Assembly: GCF_032341995.1 (NCBI RefSeq)
Contig: NZ_CP135438.1
Location: forward strand, 930,001 to 994,000
From: Domibacillus sp. DTU_2020_1001157_1_SI_ALB_TIR_016
Lineage (GTDB): Bacteria; Bacillota; Bacilli; Bacillales; Domibacillaceae
Length of the DNA stretch: 64,000 nucleotides
Reading direction: 5' to 3'
This document shows positions 53,212 to 62,420 of the stretch, one piece after another (position 1 is the first letter of the stretch; each line of letters opens with the position of its first letter). The notes below the pieces were generated by a model. The model ran no database searches and had not been told where the DNA came from. It worked only from the letters and a program-made list of their open reading frames with translations. The position numbers were made by a program, and so were the translations under genes.

Positions 53212-53502
53212 TTATCTTTCTTTCCAGTCATCTATGATGGATTCCACTTGCTTTTTGTCCACGATATTAACCGCAAAATAAACAATATCCTTATATGTCA
53301 TCTTCCGGATGGGATTTTGAGCCGCGTTATGCAGGTCTCTCAAAACGATGATATCCGGCAGGGTAAAAGCCACTAAGATAATGCTCTTTTTTCCGCTTAC
53401 GCCCCAGGTGCCTCTTGTACCCAAAACAAGAGGCAGGGGATCCTGTCGGTTTCTAACATAATCATATACCCATTCTTGTTCGCTTAGCGCTTTTTTATTC
53501 AC
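53212..53502 (-). CDS. hypothetical protein
   Basis: A 96-residue soluble protein I do not recognise. It opens with a helical, charged stretch (EQEWVYDYVRNRQDPLP), then beta-like strands (LGTRGTWGVSGKKSIILVAF) and a helical end (IVDKKQVESIIDDWKER). It would start with GTG at 53502; an AGGGAAG site lies rather far (about 13 bases) upstream. The composition is protein-like, so I regard it as a probable real gene. Confidence 0.55.
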   Translation of the reverse strand: MNKKALSEQEWVYDYVRNRQDPLPLVLGTRGTWGVSGKKSIILVAFTLPDIIVLRDLHNAAQNPIRKMTYKDIVYFAVNIVDKKQVESIIDDWKER

Positions 53503-54159
53503 AAAGATCGTCTTCCCTTTATTTAAACTACGTTCATACGGTTATATATTTATTATGAAGAGAAAATGGAAACTTATGCGGGGCCAACATACAAAGGATG
53601 ATTCTTGCAATAAGCCGAAGTTGGTTATTGTGGGAAATTTGTTTTTTAGTAGTGATTTTCTTCTTTTAAAAAAGAACTGACTATGAAGAGAAGGAAGATA
53701 TAGATGTAACAACATATTTTTATAAGAAGTAGATGGATATACGCGTGTAGATGCATATACAAAATATGAGGTTGTGTTTAAGAACAATAAAGGGTGATAT
53801 GAAGCTGCTGTTGTTTTATCCTAATACTTTTCGTACAAACATCTCAACTCCAATATATCTAAACAATTTTGCAGGCAGGTTTCCCGCCTGGCTTTTTTTC
53901 TTTTTTAGAGAAGATTTTTCGTCATTGTGGCTTGAAAATGTACAAAGTAGTCGTCAAAGGATAAATACAAAAACGCTTTCTCACTTTACTATTTGAATTA
54001 GAAAGGAAAGACGCCGGTGAAAACGATCGGTAATTATTGATGGCGATTACCTAGTAATCGCTTTATACAGAAAGGGGCAGTGACAAGAAATAAGAAGAAA
54101 AGTCATCCTTGTTTAGTAAGCGCTTTCTTTGAGGATTTATTATAGGGAGGGGATTTTAA
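53503..54159. other. gene-free stretch before the sugar-binding lipoprotein
   Basis: No gene is supported (a 41-codon frame from 53555 has no ribosome binding site). A plus-strand terminator-like hairpin, GCAGGC with GCCTGGC and seven T, is at 53870-53898. A cre-like site is at 54114-54129. Confidence 0.4.
54114..54129. promoter_or_regulatory. cre-like CcpA site
   Basis: TAGTAAGCGCTTTCTT matches the cre consensus at all but one position. It lies 31 bases before the sugar-binding lipoprotein gene, where catabolite repression is expected. Confidence 0.5.
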
Positions 54160-55095
54160 ATGAAAACAACGAGTAAATGGATCATGATTTTTATTTTATT
54201 ATTGTCAGTTGGACTAGCAGGATGTAGTGGGGAAGACAGCAATAAAAAAGTAATCGGTATTTCCCTGCAGAACTTTAGTGATGAATTCCGTACCTATATT
54301 ATTGATGCGATGGAAGAAGAACAAAAAAAGCATCCTGATATTGAATTTGTATACGCAGATGCTCAAAACGACAGTTCGACTCAAAAAGGGGATATTGAAA
54401 ACTTTGTTGCGCGCGGCGTAGATGCCATTATTTTCACGCCAGTTGATACCGTCGCGGCCATGGATATTGTCAATATGGTCAATGAGGCAGACATTCCGTT
54501 GATTGTACTAAACCAGACATTTGATGGTGCTGACAAAGCAGCTGCTTATGTAGGGTCTGAATCGATTGAATCTGGCATTTTGCAAATGGAAGAAGTCGCA
54601 AAACTGTTGAATGGAAAAGGAAATATCGCCATTATGGATGGTACACTGGGCCATGAAGCACAAATTAAGCGGACAGAAGGAAATATGCAGATTATTAAAG
54701 AACATCCAGACATGAAAGTAGTCAAACAAGGATCCGCAAACTGGTCACGTCCGGAAGGTATGGACTTAATGGAAAACTGGATGCAGTCAAGCAAGATTGA
54801 TGCGGTCGTCGCTAATAATGATGAAATGGCGATTGGTGCCATTATGGCGTTGGAATCGGAAGGAAAACTCAAGGATACCGTAGTAGCAGGCATTGATGCC
54901 ACACCAGCAGCCCTGGATATGATGAAAGAAGGAAAATTAAAGGTTACCGTTTTCCAGGATGCGGCCGGGCAGGGAAAAGCGAGTATTGAAACAGCTGTTA
55001 AAGCGGCAAATGGAGAAGAAGTAGAAGATGCGATCATTCCGTATCAGCTGGTGACCCCGGAAAACGTGGATGAATTTGCGGCTAAGTACGAGTAA
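54160..55095 (+). CDS. sugar ABC transporter substrate-binding lipoprotein (RbsB/IbpA-like)
   Basis: A 311-residue lipoprotein: lipobox LAGC with the lipidated Cys at residue 22. The mature part is a periplasmic-binding-protein type I fold (VIGISLQNFSDEFRTYIIDAM, VARGVDAIIFTPVDTVAAMDIV, NNDEMAIGAIMALESEGK, VVAGIDATPAALDMMKEGKLKVTVFQD). These bind pentoses, hexoses or inositol. The following genes suggest a polyol such as an inositol. No ATPase or permease is next to it, so it either works with a transporter elsewhere or acts as a sensor. AGGGAGGGG precedes the ATG. Confidence 0.88.
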   Translation: MKTTSKWIMIFILLLSVGLAGCSGEDSNKKVIGISLQNFSDEFRTYIIDAMEEEQKKHPDIEFVYADAQNDSSTQKGDIENFVARGVDAIIFTPVDTVAAMDIVNMVNEADIPLIVLNQTFDGADKAAAYVGSESIESGILQMEEVAKLLNGKGNIAIMDGTLGHEAQIKRTEGNMQIIKEHPDMKVVKQGSANWSRPEGMDLMENWMQSSKIDAVVANNDEMAIGAIMALESEGKLKDTVVAGIDATPAALDMMKEGKLKVTVFQDAAGQGKASIETAVKAANGEEVEDAIIPYQLVTPENVDEFAAKYE

Positions 55096-55182
55096 AGCAT
55101 CCATGTTCCTGAGAAGGAAGAAAGGGCTCTGGCAGTAATGAATTTGAATCGCCAACGCAAAGAAATATAATGAGTGTTCCAA

Positions 55183-55218
55183 AACAAAAGCTTCTGCTTA
55201 GGCAGAGGCTTTTGTTTG
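55183..55218. terminator. terminator of the sugar-binding protein gene
   Basis: ACAAAAGC, TCTGC with GCAGA, GCTTTTGT; T-rich beyond. Confidence 0.8.
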
Positions 55219-55299
55219 TTTTGAAACAACTAAATATAAACTGCAATTGCTGGTTTAAATAAAGTTTAGTCACTTTACTCACTACAACCAGAATGACCA

Positions 55300-55515
55300 T
55301 TATTTTATAGGCACACAGATTTCGCAAATACTATTGGAAATAATTTTCTTGATGTACCTTTCAAATCCAGGCCGACCGTCAATCTGATAACTGCGGTTTG
55401 ACAGCTCAGAAAAGGTGTTATTCCATGCTTTTTGAATGTCTTCTGTTGTGCATTTCACTTCATGAATAGCGTATTTTCCACCGAAGAATTCGCCTTCGTT
55501 GACTTTCAGTGGCAA
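55300..55515 (-). pseudogene. fragment of a GyrI-like/AraC effector-binding domain
   Basis: 71 codons without ATG or site. GGKYAIHEVKCTTEDIQKAW, then FERY and CEICVPIK match the end of the GyrI-like small-molecule-binding domain (GGxYAxxxxxG...ICVPIK) of AraC-type regulators. The DNA-binding part is missing and an in-frame stop lies just upstream, so this is a relic. Confidence 0.65.
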
Positions 55516-56052
55516 TATTTACTGCAGTTTGGATGTTAGCATGATATAAAAATATAATCATTTAGTTTTTTAAAATAAAAGCACTATATGCAAAATACAA
55601 AAAACGTATGCAGATCCGATAAAGTGGCAGGCTGAGCAAACAATAAGCATTTAAGACTGAAAAAATGATCAATCTTTCTAAAAATTAAACTGAAATTTGC
55701 TTGGCAAGTATCCATTTGAATCAATTTTTTTAGATAGATTCAGTGAGAATGTCCTTAAAGTACAATGAAAAGACCTTATAGTGTAAATACATATTTTCTT
55801 TCCTGTCCTATAATTACGAATATAAGCAATAAGATCTTTCTTATTTTTGTACAAAATGATAACGATTTCATCGTTGAGTTTGACTGAGAAAGAGCTAGTT
55901 TTAAAAGGGAAGGCTGAAAATTCAATGAAACGATTTTCAAGTGAGAGAAGACCTTAAAAGTTAAAAGGATCGACTTGAGCTTGTCTTCTTTTTACAGAGA
56001 AGATTCTTTCCCTTCGTATGAATCTTACTAAATATATAGGAGGAATTTAAAG
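55516..56052. other. gene-free stretch before the isomerase gene
   Basis: No gene is supported. A dyad AACGAT/ATCGTT around TTC is at 55861-55875, a candidate operator. A weak hairpin AGAAGAC/GTCTTCT with T-run is at 55946-55994, shortly before the next gene; it could be a leader terminator. Confidence 0.4.
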
Positions 56053-57027
56053 ATGATGAAAACAGGATTAGTGACAGATATTTTGGGATACATGCCGTTC
56101 GAGAAAATGCTAGATACGTGCGTAGAGTTAGGGATTGAATCACTGGAGCTTGGATGCGGCAATTGGTCAAAAGCCCCACATGTAAATCTTGGTGAGTTAT
56201 TAGAAAGCGCTGTCAAACGTGAGCAGTTCATGGATGCCATACAAAAACGCGGCCTCAGTATTGCTGCGCTGAACTGCTCAGGCAATCAGCTGAACCCGTC
56301 GGAAGAAGGCACATTACATAAAGCGGGCGTTGAAAAAACCTTTCAGCTTGCTGGCCTTTTAGGGGTTGAAACCGTAGTAATGATGTCCGGATGCCCGGGC
56401 GGGGGACCGAATGATCAAACACCAAACTGGATCACACACCCGATCCTGCCGCAGCATTTTAACATGCTTGACTGGCAGTGGAATGAAGTAGCGCTTCCTT
56501 ACTGGGAGAAAGCGGTGAAATCAGCGAAAGAATACGGCGTTCAGAAAATTGCCATTGAAAACCTTGGCTACAACCTCGTTCATAACGCAGAAACATTGTT
56601 GAAGCTGCGTAAGGAAGTCGGCAGCATGGTCGGTATGAACCTTGATCCGAGCCACTTGTTCTGGATGGGCGGCGACCCTATTGCGGCAGCACGGACGCTT
56701 GGAGACGCAATCTACCATGTTCATGCGAAGGATGTACGATTAGAGCGCGGAATTGTGGATGCACAGGGATTGATTGATGTGAAGCCAATGGAAAGCTTTG
56801 CGTCCCGTTCATGGAACTATGTAGCGCTTGGCTACGGGCACGATGCAGCTTATTGGAAAGAATTCTTCACGGTTGTGAAGATGACTGGATACGAAGGACC
56901 GGTCGTGCTTGAAATGGAAGATTTAACGATGGAGCCGCTGACAGGTGTGAAAAAATCAATGGATATATTGAAAGAAACATTGCCAAGAGACTTCGAAACA
57001 AAACTACGTACGGTACTTGTTAACTGA
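56053..57027 (+). CDS. sugar phosphate isomerase/epimerase (xylose isomerase-like TIM barrel)
   Basis: A 324-residue AP-endonuclease-2-superfamily TIM barrel. Metal ligands are recognisable: Glu in KIAIENLG (about 179), Asp-x-x-His in LDPSHLFWMGG (about 206), His in YHVHAKDVRL (about 228) and Glu in VLEMEDLTM (about 302). Such proteins in inositol clusters (IolE, IolH, IolI) act on inosose or its products. AGGAGGAATTT precedes the start; ATG 56053 and 56056 are both possible. It heads a probable operon with the IolT-like transporter 67 bases downstream. Confidence 0.88.
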   Translation: MMKTGLVTDILGYMPFEKMLDTCVELGIESLELGCGNWSKAPHVNLGELLESAVKREQFMDAIQKRGLSIAALNCSGNQLNPSEEGTLHKAGVEKTFQLAGLLGVETVVMMSGCPGGGPNDQTPNWITHPILPQHFNMLDWQWNEVALPYWEKAVKSAKEYGVQKIAIENLGYNLVHNAETLLKLRKEVGSMVGMNLDPSHLFWMGGDPIAAARTLGDAIYHVHAKDVRLERGIVDAQGLIDVKPMESFASRSWNYVALGYGHDAAYWKEFFTVVKMTGYEGPVVLEMEDLTMEPLTGVKKSMDILKETLPRDFETKLRTVLVN

Positions 57028-57094
57028 TCTATAGGCACAGAAAAAGGATTATGACGGCCACGGAAAAGCATTACACTTGAAGGGAGAGATTTAC

Positions 57095-58507
57095 ATGAGT
57101 GAACAGAGAAATCAGAAGTCGTTTTTAACTACTATCATTGTTATTTCTACGTTCGGCGGGCTTCTCTTCGGATACGATACCGGAGTGATCAATGGTGCTT
57201 TGCCTTTCATGTCTGAAGCGCTTGGGCTTAACTCATTTACGGAAGGTGTTGTCGCAAGCTCTCTGCTTTTTGGGGCTGCATTAGGTGCCGTAGTGGGCGG
57301 CAGGCTGTCTGACTACAATGGGCGCCGAAAAAATATTTTATACCTGGCCGTATTCTTCTTTATTGGGGCTCTGGGATGTACACTTGCTCCTAACGTCACG
57401 GCCATGGTCATTTTTCGCTTCTTGTTAGGGCTTGCCGTTGGTGGTGCATCGGTAACCGTTCCGACTTATTTAGCAGAAATCTCTCCGGTGGAGAGCAGGG
57501 GGCGAATGGTGACGCAAAACGAATTGATGATCGTTGGCGGTCAGCTGCTGGCTTTTGTCTGCAATGCTGTCCTGGGCAATATGATGTCTGACAACATTCA
57601 CGTTTGGCGTTACATGCTTGCCATCGCAGCACTGCCAGCTGTATTTCTGTTTGTTGGGATGATCAAAATGCCAGAGAGTCCTCGCTGGCTTTTTTCAAAA
57701 GGGAAAGACGAAGAAGCTCTGGCGGTTCTTCGAAAAATACGTACAGAAGAGCAGGCACAAGCAGAGTTTAACAAAATCAAGGGTACGGTTTTGAACGAAG
57801 CAAAAGTGAAACAAGCAGCATTGCAAGATTTGGCTGTTCCATGGATACGCCGTATCGTTTTCCTTGGAATTGGTATTGCCGTTGTACAGCAAATTACCGG
57901 TGTTAACTCGATTATGTATTACGGTACTGAAATCCTGAAAGATGCAGGCTTTCAAACAGAAGCAGCTCTAATAGCCAACATTGCTAATGGTTTAATTTCG
58001 GTGATTGCTGTTTGTGTAGGGATCGTACTTCTCGGCAAAGTACGGCGCAGACCGATGCTTTTAGTTGGACTTGCCGGCACTACGACTTCGTTGCTGCTGA
58101 TTGGGATCTTTTCCAACGTGCTCGATGGAAGCGGTGCACTTCCTTATGTGGTTCTTTCTTTGACTGTTACTTTTCTTGCGTTTATGCAGGGAGCTGTTGC
58201 CCCGGTCACATGGCTTATGCTTGCCGAAATATTCCCGTTACGTCTGAGAGGCCTGGGAATGGGGATCAGCGTATTTTGTTTATGGATCGCAAATTTCTTT
58301 ATTGGATTGACGTTTCCTGTGCTGCTCGAAAACATCGGCTTATCGACGACTTTCTTTTTCTTCACCGCCATGGGGCTTGCCGCCATCGCATTTGTGAAGA
58401 AGTTTTTACCTGAAACAAAAGACCGGACACTGGAAGAGCTGGAATTTTTTTTCCGTGCCCATCACACCACACGAATTCAAAAGAACACATCTGAAAAAGT
58501 CCTTTAA
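57095..58507 (+). CDS. iolT: inositol/sugar proton symporter, IolT-like
   Basis: A 470-residue MFS sugar porter with 12 helices. Sugar porter signatures: GGLLFGYDTGVINGALPFM (helix 1), RLSDYNGRRKNILYLA, PESPRWLFSKGKDEEAL, QQITGVNSIMYYG (helix 7) and the end FLPETKDRTLEELE. It is strikingly close to Bacillus subtilis IolT as I recall it (RGRMVTQNELMIVGGQLLAF, GVNSIMYYGTEILKDAGFQTEAALI). Main role: myo-inositol uptake. The start is ATG 57095, eight bases after AGGGAGAG; an upstream TTG at 57077 is rejected. Confidence 0.9.
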   Translation: MSEQRNQKSFLTTIIVISTFGGLLFGYDTGVINGALPFMSEALGLNSFTEGVVASSLLFGAALGAVVGGRLSDYNGRRKNILYLAVFFFIGALGCTLAPNVTAMVIFRFLLGLAVGGASVTVPTYLAEISPVESRGRMVTQNELMIVGGQLLAFVCNAVLGNMMSDNIHVWRYMLAIAALPAVFLFVGMIKMPESPRWLFSKGKDEEALAVLRKIRTEEQAQAEFNKIKGTVLNEAKVKQAALQDLAVPWIRRIVFLGIGIAVVQQITGVNSIMYYGTEILKDAGFQTEAALIANIANGLISVIAVCVGIVLLGKVRRRPMLLVGLAGTTTSLLLIGIFSNVLDGSGALPYVVLSLTVTFLAFMQGAVAPVTWLMLAEIFPLRLRGLGMGISVFCLWIANFFIGLTFPVLLENIGLSTTFFFFTAMGLAAIAFVKKFLPETKDRTLEELEFFFRAHHTTRIQKNTSEKVL

Positions 58508-58627
58508 CGACTATGCTCATTCGTATAGAATGGCTATAATCTAGTTTTTTGATTACTATCTTAATTTTTTAAAAAGTACTTATTGCTTTTTTCGTTTGAA
58601 ATCTGTTTATTGAGGGGGTTCTGCTTA

Positions 58628-59491
58628 ATGAATTTAAGTATGGCTGTTCGATCTTTGCAGCGTGGAGCTAATCTTTGTGAGGGAAAAGACCTTTCTATCC
58701 GCGTTCACTATTGGGGAGCTGACAGAAAGCATGTGGATACCCCTCTTCATAAACATTCATTTTTTGAAATTTGTTATGTAGTAGACGGCAGCGGTCTTTA
58801 CTTTGAAAATGGGCAGGATTTTCTTCTCGAAAAAGGAACGTTTTTCTGTTCCCGTCCCAACCAGCTCCATAAAATCTATGAAGGAAAGAATTTATACCTT
58901 TTATGGGCTGCCTTTGAAATAGAAAAAGAGAATACTTCACGGGAACAGCAGCTATTGTTTGAGGAACTAGCAAACGAGCAAAACGTTTACCTTCCTAATT
59001 CCGAAAACGAGCCAGCGGTACTGTTATGGAAGACCTTAATGAAACATGCTGAGCAGCAGTCTTCGTCAGAGGTTTTGAAAGCAATCAGCCTGTCTCTTAT
59101 GCTGTCCCTTCAGGCTTTGTTCTGTGGAGTACGGGATCACCAAAAGCCCCGGCCGTTTTATGACAATAAGGAGCAGATGATTGAGAAAGCCCAAAGATTT
59201 ATCCAGGATAATTTAGCCCAGCCGCTTTCTTTAAACGAGGTGGCCCGCTTTTTTCATATTTCTCCTCGTCATTTATCGCGTTTATTCAGTGAAATAACCG
59301 GTATGTCCTATACCTCTTATGTGCGGCAGGAAAGGGTAAGGGAAGCTTCTAAAAAAATCAGGTCTACAAACCGCTCAATCACATCGATTGCATACGAGTG
59401 CGGTTTCACTTCTGTTCATTATTTTTGCCGGGTTTTCCTGCAGGAAACAAGTATCACACCGGCTGAATACAGGAGACGAAACCAAGTTTGA
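58628..59491 (+). CDS. AraC-family regulator
   Basis: A 287-residue regulator with an N-terminal cupin sensor (about 20-140; VDTPLHKHSFFEICYVVDGSGLYFENG, the HKH fitting a sugar pocket) and a C-terminal double helix-turn-helix (about 190-287; SLNEVARFFHISPRHLSRLFSEI, SITSIAYECGFTSVHYFCRVFLQE). It probably controls the inositol/polyol genes around it. ATG 58628 has GAGGGGG eight bases upstream. Confidence 0.9.
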   Translation: MNLSMAVRSLQRGANLCEGKDLSIRVHYWGADRKHVDTPLHKHSFFEICYVVDGSGLYFENGQDFLLEKGTFFCSRPNQLHKIYEGKNLYLLWAAFEIEKENTSREQQLLFEELANEQNVYLPNSENEPAVLLWKTLMKHAEQQSSSEVLKAISLSLMLSLQALFCGVRDHQKPRPFYDNKEQMIEKAQRFIQDNLAQPLSLNEVARFFHISPRHLSRLFSEITGMSYTSYVRQERVREASKKIRSTNRSITSIAYECGFTSVHYFCRVFLQETSITPAEYRRRNQV

Positions 59492-59658
59492 GGAAAGTTC
59501 AAACGAAATGCAGTAAATCAGAGTCTTATAAAAAGTAAGCGTTTCAATATGTCTTAAAAGTACAACATCACGACTTGATAATCTAAATACAAAAATAAAC
59601 ACCGTTCTTATAATGAAATTGTAGAGTTTCGATATTGAATAGGCTTTCTTTTTAAGAA

Positions 59659-59674
59659 GAGAAAGCGCTCGCAA
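59659..59674. promoter_or_regulatory. cre-like CcpA site
   Basis: GAGAAAGCGCTCGCAA deviates from the cre consensus at the first two positions only. It lies 45 bases before the dehydrogenase gene. A second weaker cre-like sequence with AAGCGTTTCA is at about 59534-59549. Confidence 0.45.
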
Positions 59675-59718
59675 CAAATGCCTGATATCATTTCTAAAAA
59701 TGGAGAGGAGTTTTCGAT

Positions 59719-60921
59719 ATGTTGAATGGTGAAAAAAAGATCGCAAGACCACTGCGCTGGGGAATGGTTGGGGGAGGACGGCTTGGACAAGTCGGCTATA
59801 AGCACCGTATTGGTGCCCTTCGTGATAATACCGCTTTTCAATTAGTAGCGGGCGCTTTTGATATTGATCCAGAACGCGGAAAAGATTTTGGCGTAAACCT
59901 GGGTGTAGAAGAAAACCGCTGCTACCCTGATTACCGCACGATGTTTGCGGAAGAAGCGAAAAGAGAAGACGGCTTAGAAGTCGTGTCTATCGCGACGCCA
60001 AACGGCACACATTATGAAATTACAAAAGCAGCGCTCGAAGCAGGCCTTCATGTAATCTGCGAAAAACCGTTGTTCTTCACGTCAGTGGAAGGGGAAGAAA
60101 TCAAGCAGCTTGCCGAACAGCAGGGCAAAATCGTAGGCGTTACATACGGATTCTCAGGCAACCAGCTGCTGCTTCAGATGCGTGCGATGATCGAGCAGGG
60201 CAAAATCGGCGACATCCGCATGGTAGAACTGCAGTATACGCACGGCTTTAGCGCCACAGACGAAGCCGATAAATTCAGCGATGCACAAAAGTGGCGGGTG
60301 GACCCGAAGATTGCTGGACCGACCTTTGTTCTAGGCGACCTTTCGACCCACACGTATTACATGTCACAGCTTATCATGCCGAACATGAAGATTAAGAAGC
60401 TGCTTTGCGACCGCCAGAGCTTTATCAGCAGCCGGGCGCCGCTGGAAGACAATGCTTACGTCATGATGCATTATGAAAACGGGGCGGTAGGCAGACTATG
60501 GACATCTTCTGTCGATGCAGGCTGCATGGACGGACACCGCATCCGCATCGTTGGCTCAAAAGCAAGCCTGGAGTGGTGGGACAGCAAGCCGAATGAACTT
60601 CGTTATGAAGTGCAGGGTGAGCCGATTCAGACACTGATCCGCGCCATGCCTTACCTGGATGAAAGCTGCAACGCCGATGAGCGTCTAGGTGCTTTGCATA
60701 TGGAAGGGCTGTCTGAGTCGTGGTCCAATATCTACCTTAAATTTGCGATAGCAATGGATGCGAAAAACCGCGGCGATGAAGAAACAGTAAAAAATCTAGT
60801 GTATCCGGACATTGACGCTGGAATCGACGGCATCCGCTGGATTGAAAACTGTGTTCGTTCTGCGGAAAACGGTTCTACATGGGTCGATTATGCTGACCAG
60901 CCGGCTTTAAACCTAAATTAA
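59719..60921 (+). CDS. Gfo/Idh/MocA-family oxidoreductase
   Basis: A 400-residue NAD(P)-dependent dehydrogenase. The Rossmann start is RWGMVGGGRLGQVG (about 13-26), the ATPNGTHYEIT strand follows and the catalytic Lys is in CEKPLFF (about 115). The C-terminal half has the family beta-sheet (GDLSTHTYYMSQLIM with the His in GDLxTH). Enzymes of this length class in inositol clusters (IolW, IolX, IolU types) oxidise scyllo-inositol or related polyols; sugar 3-dehydrogenases are another option. GGAGAGGAG precedes the ATG. Confidence 0.87.
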   Translation: MLNGEKKIARPLRWGMVGGGRLGQVGYKHRIGALRDNTAFQLVAGAFDIDPERGKDFGVNLGVEENRCYPDYRTMFAEEAKREDGLEVVSIATPNGTHYEITKAALEAGLHVICEKPLFFTSVEGEEIKQLAEQQGKIVGVTYGFSGNQLLLQMRAMIEQGKIGDIRMVELQYTHGFSATDEADKFSDAQKWRVDPKIAGPTFVLGDLSTHTYYMSQLIMPNMKIKKLLCDRQSFISSRAPLEDNAYVMMHYENGAVGRLWTSSVDAGCMDGHRIRIVGSKASLEWWDSKPNELRYEVQGEPIQTLIRAMPYLDESCNADERLGALHMEGLSESWSNIYLKFAIAMDAKNRGDEETVKNLVYPDIDAGIDGIRWIENCVRSAENGSTWVDYADQPALNLN

Positions 60922-61238
60922 GTTACAAAAATGTTGAAAGCCGGTTAAATCAGATTGCGATTATAGAAAAGTGAAAAAGAACCAATGAGTATCCTTACGA
61001 TAATATGGATGTCTGGATTTGTTTTTTAACGGCTTTTTTGTTCTTGGTTAGCTTAAGTAATAAAACCCGCCCAGAAGCGGGTTTTTTGTTTTGCAATAAA
61101 TAGAAATTCAAAATGATCTAAATTCCGTTTTCTTTTGTATCAGTATTCTCTTTTTTCCTATATATCAGATTTTAATAGGTTAAGAATATACTTCATCATC
61201 TAATGCTGTTTTGTAATAGAGAGGTCTTTTGTATATCC
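60922..61238. other. gene-free stretch
   Basis: It holds the terminator of the dehydrogenase gene and nothing else I can support. Confidence 0.4.
61062..61090 (+). terminator. terminator of the Gfo/Idh gene
   Basis: AAAACCCGC (61062-61070) with GCGGGTTTT (61077-61085) and T-run. Confidence 0.85.
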
Positions 61239-61276
61239 GTATACAAATATATGTATATATACATATATTTGTATAC
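61239..61276. repeat. perfect 38-base palindrome
   Basis: The left half GTATACAAATATATGTATA is the exact reverse complement of the right half. The ends (GTATACAAA/TTTGTATAC) are the same words as in the double operator at 22639-22681. No gene starts directly beside it. Confidence 0.75.
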
Positions 61277-61476
61277 ATAAGAGGAATATAAGTGCAGGGA
61301 TAGAGAGTTGTGCAAAAGAAGCTGTTGCCTAAGAAAGATCAAAGTTGCCTTTCTGGGCATGATGTAGTAAAAACGCATTTGTATAAAAAGTGAAAGAGTT
61401 GAAAGGGGATGTCTAGAAGAAACTTGTCTATTTTAAAATCAAGCCGTGTTGTACTCCATTTTGGTTTTTTAAACAA
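61277..61476. other. gene-free stretch
   Basis: No gene is supported here. Confidence 0.35.
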
Positions 61477-61506
61477 AAAAAAGCCGTTTTTTAAGCGGCT
61501 TTTTGA
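61477..61506. terminator. bidirectional terminator
   Basis: AAAAAGCCG (61477-61485) with CGGCTTTTT (61496-61504). It closes the minus-strand VOC gene. Confidence 0.75.
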
Positions 61507-61547
61507 GCTTTATTCTTCGGTTAACGCAGCTTTTAGGGAAACATAGA

Positions 61548-61937
61548 TTACTGATTTTTTTCCAGTACCGCAAAGTAATTTTCTTCATTGTCAGCAAAGT
61601 TAAATACTCTTCCTTTATCAGAAGGCATATTGACTATCTCTCCGACTGTAACATTTTTATTTGATAAGTCGTTATATAACTGGTCGAAATCTGCAGTAAA
61701 AAACATTAATGAAGGAGTATCAAGATTTAACCCAGGGGACATTTTAGCAACGAGTTCTTTATTTTGCAGAACAATGCTTGTTTCTGCATCTTTTGTTGGA
61801 GCTATTTCGATACATCTCATTCCTTGTCCATTATTCTCTTCAGAAACGATGTGAAATCCTACTTTTTCTGTCCAAAAATCCACTGCATCATCTTGATTGT
61901 TTACATACAACATAATTTGTCCGACTTTGCTGATCAT
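61548..61937 (-). CDS. VOC (glyoxalase/bleomycin resistance) family protein
   Basis: A 129-residue vicinal-oxygen-chelate protein with two beta-alpha-beta-beta-beta units: VGQIMLYVNNQDDAVDFWTEKVGFHIV and LMFFTADFDQLYNDLSNKNVTV, ending FADNEENYFAVLEK. The family ranges from glyoxalases to dioxygenases and resistance proteins; the first metal His is not at the usual place, so the activity is open. GGAGGAG lies 11 bases before ATG 61937 but only two before ATG 61946, so I use the shorter start. Confidence 0.82.
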   Translation of the reverse strand: MISKVGQIMLYVNNQDDAVDFWTEKVGFHIVSEENNGQGMRCIEIAPTKDAETSIVLQNKELVAKMSPGLNLDTPSLMFFTADFDQLYNDLSNKNVTVGEIVNMPSDKGRVFNFADNEENYFAVLEKNQ

Positions 61938-62327
61938 AAACTTCATCACTCCTCCGCTTTTACGTTAAGTATTCGTTATTTGAAAGAAAAATCCTCTTCA
62001 ACCCTACACCGTTAAGTTAACAGGAAAATCAACAGCCGCCTTTAACAGAGCTCAAATATTAAAAAATTAGCAGCATGCATGAAAAGTACCGCCACTTCTC
62101 ATCTGCCTGTGTACACAGCTTAAAAACCTCAAAAACAACGAGCTGTCTTGGCGAATGATAAGCGGAAAAGAAATGAATTCATTTAGTTAAAAATCAGGAA
62201 AGTTGTTTCCTTTTTTATTTCTTAATTTTGTAGTAAATCGGATGATGAAATATCTAATAATACAGCCAACATAATCAATAATCATAAGGGATATTGCGAA
62301 CTGATCTATTTTTTAGTTAAAAAACGT
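61938..62327. other. gene-free divergent interval
   Basis: No gene is supported between the VOC gene and the iolG-like promoter. Confidence 0.4.
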
Positions 62328-62356
62328 TTGACTAATATTTTGTAATGGCTTACAAT
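62328..62356 (+). promoter_or_regulatory. sigma-A promoter of the iolG-like gene
   Basis: TTGACT (62328-62333) and TACAAT (62351-62356) with 17-base spacing, about 65 bases before the ATG. Confidence 0.7.
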
Positions 62357-62420
62357 CTGATTCAAAGGAAAGTACTTTCCTAATTTAAGCAGGGATATAA
62401 ACCATTTTGGAGGGATTGTT

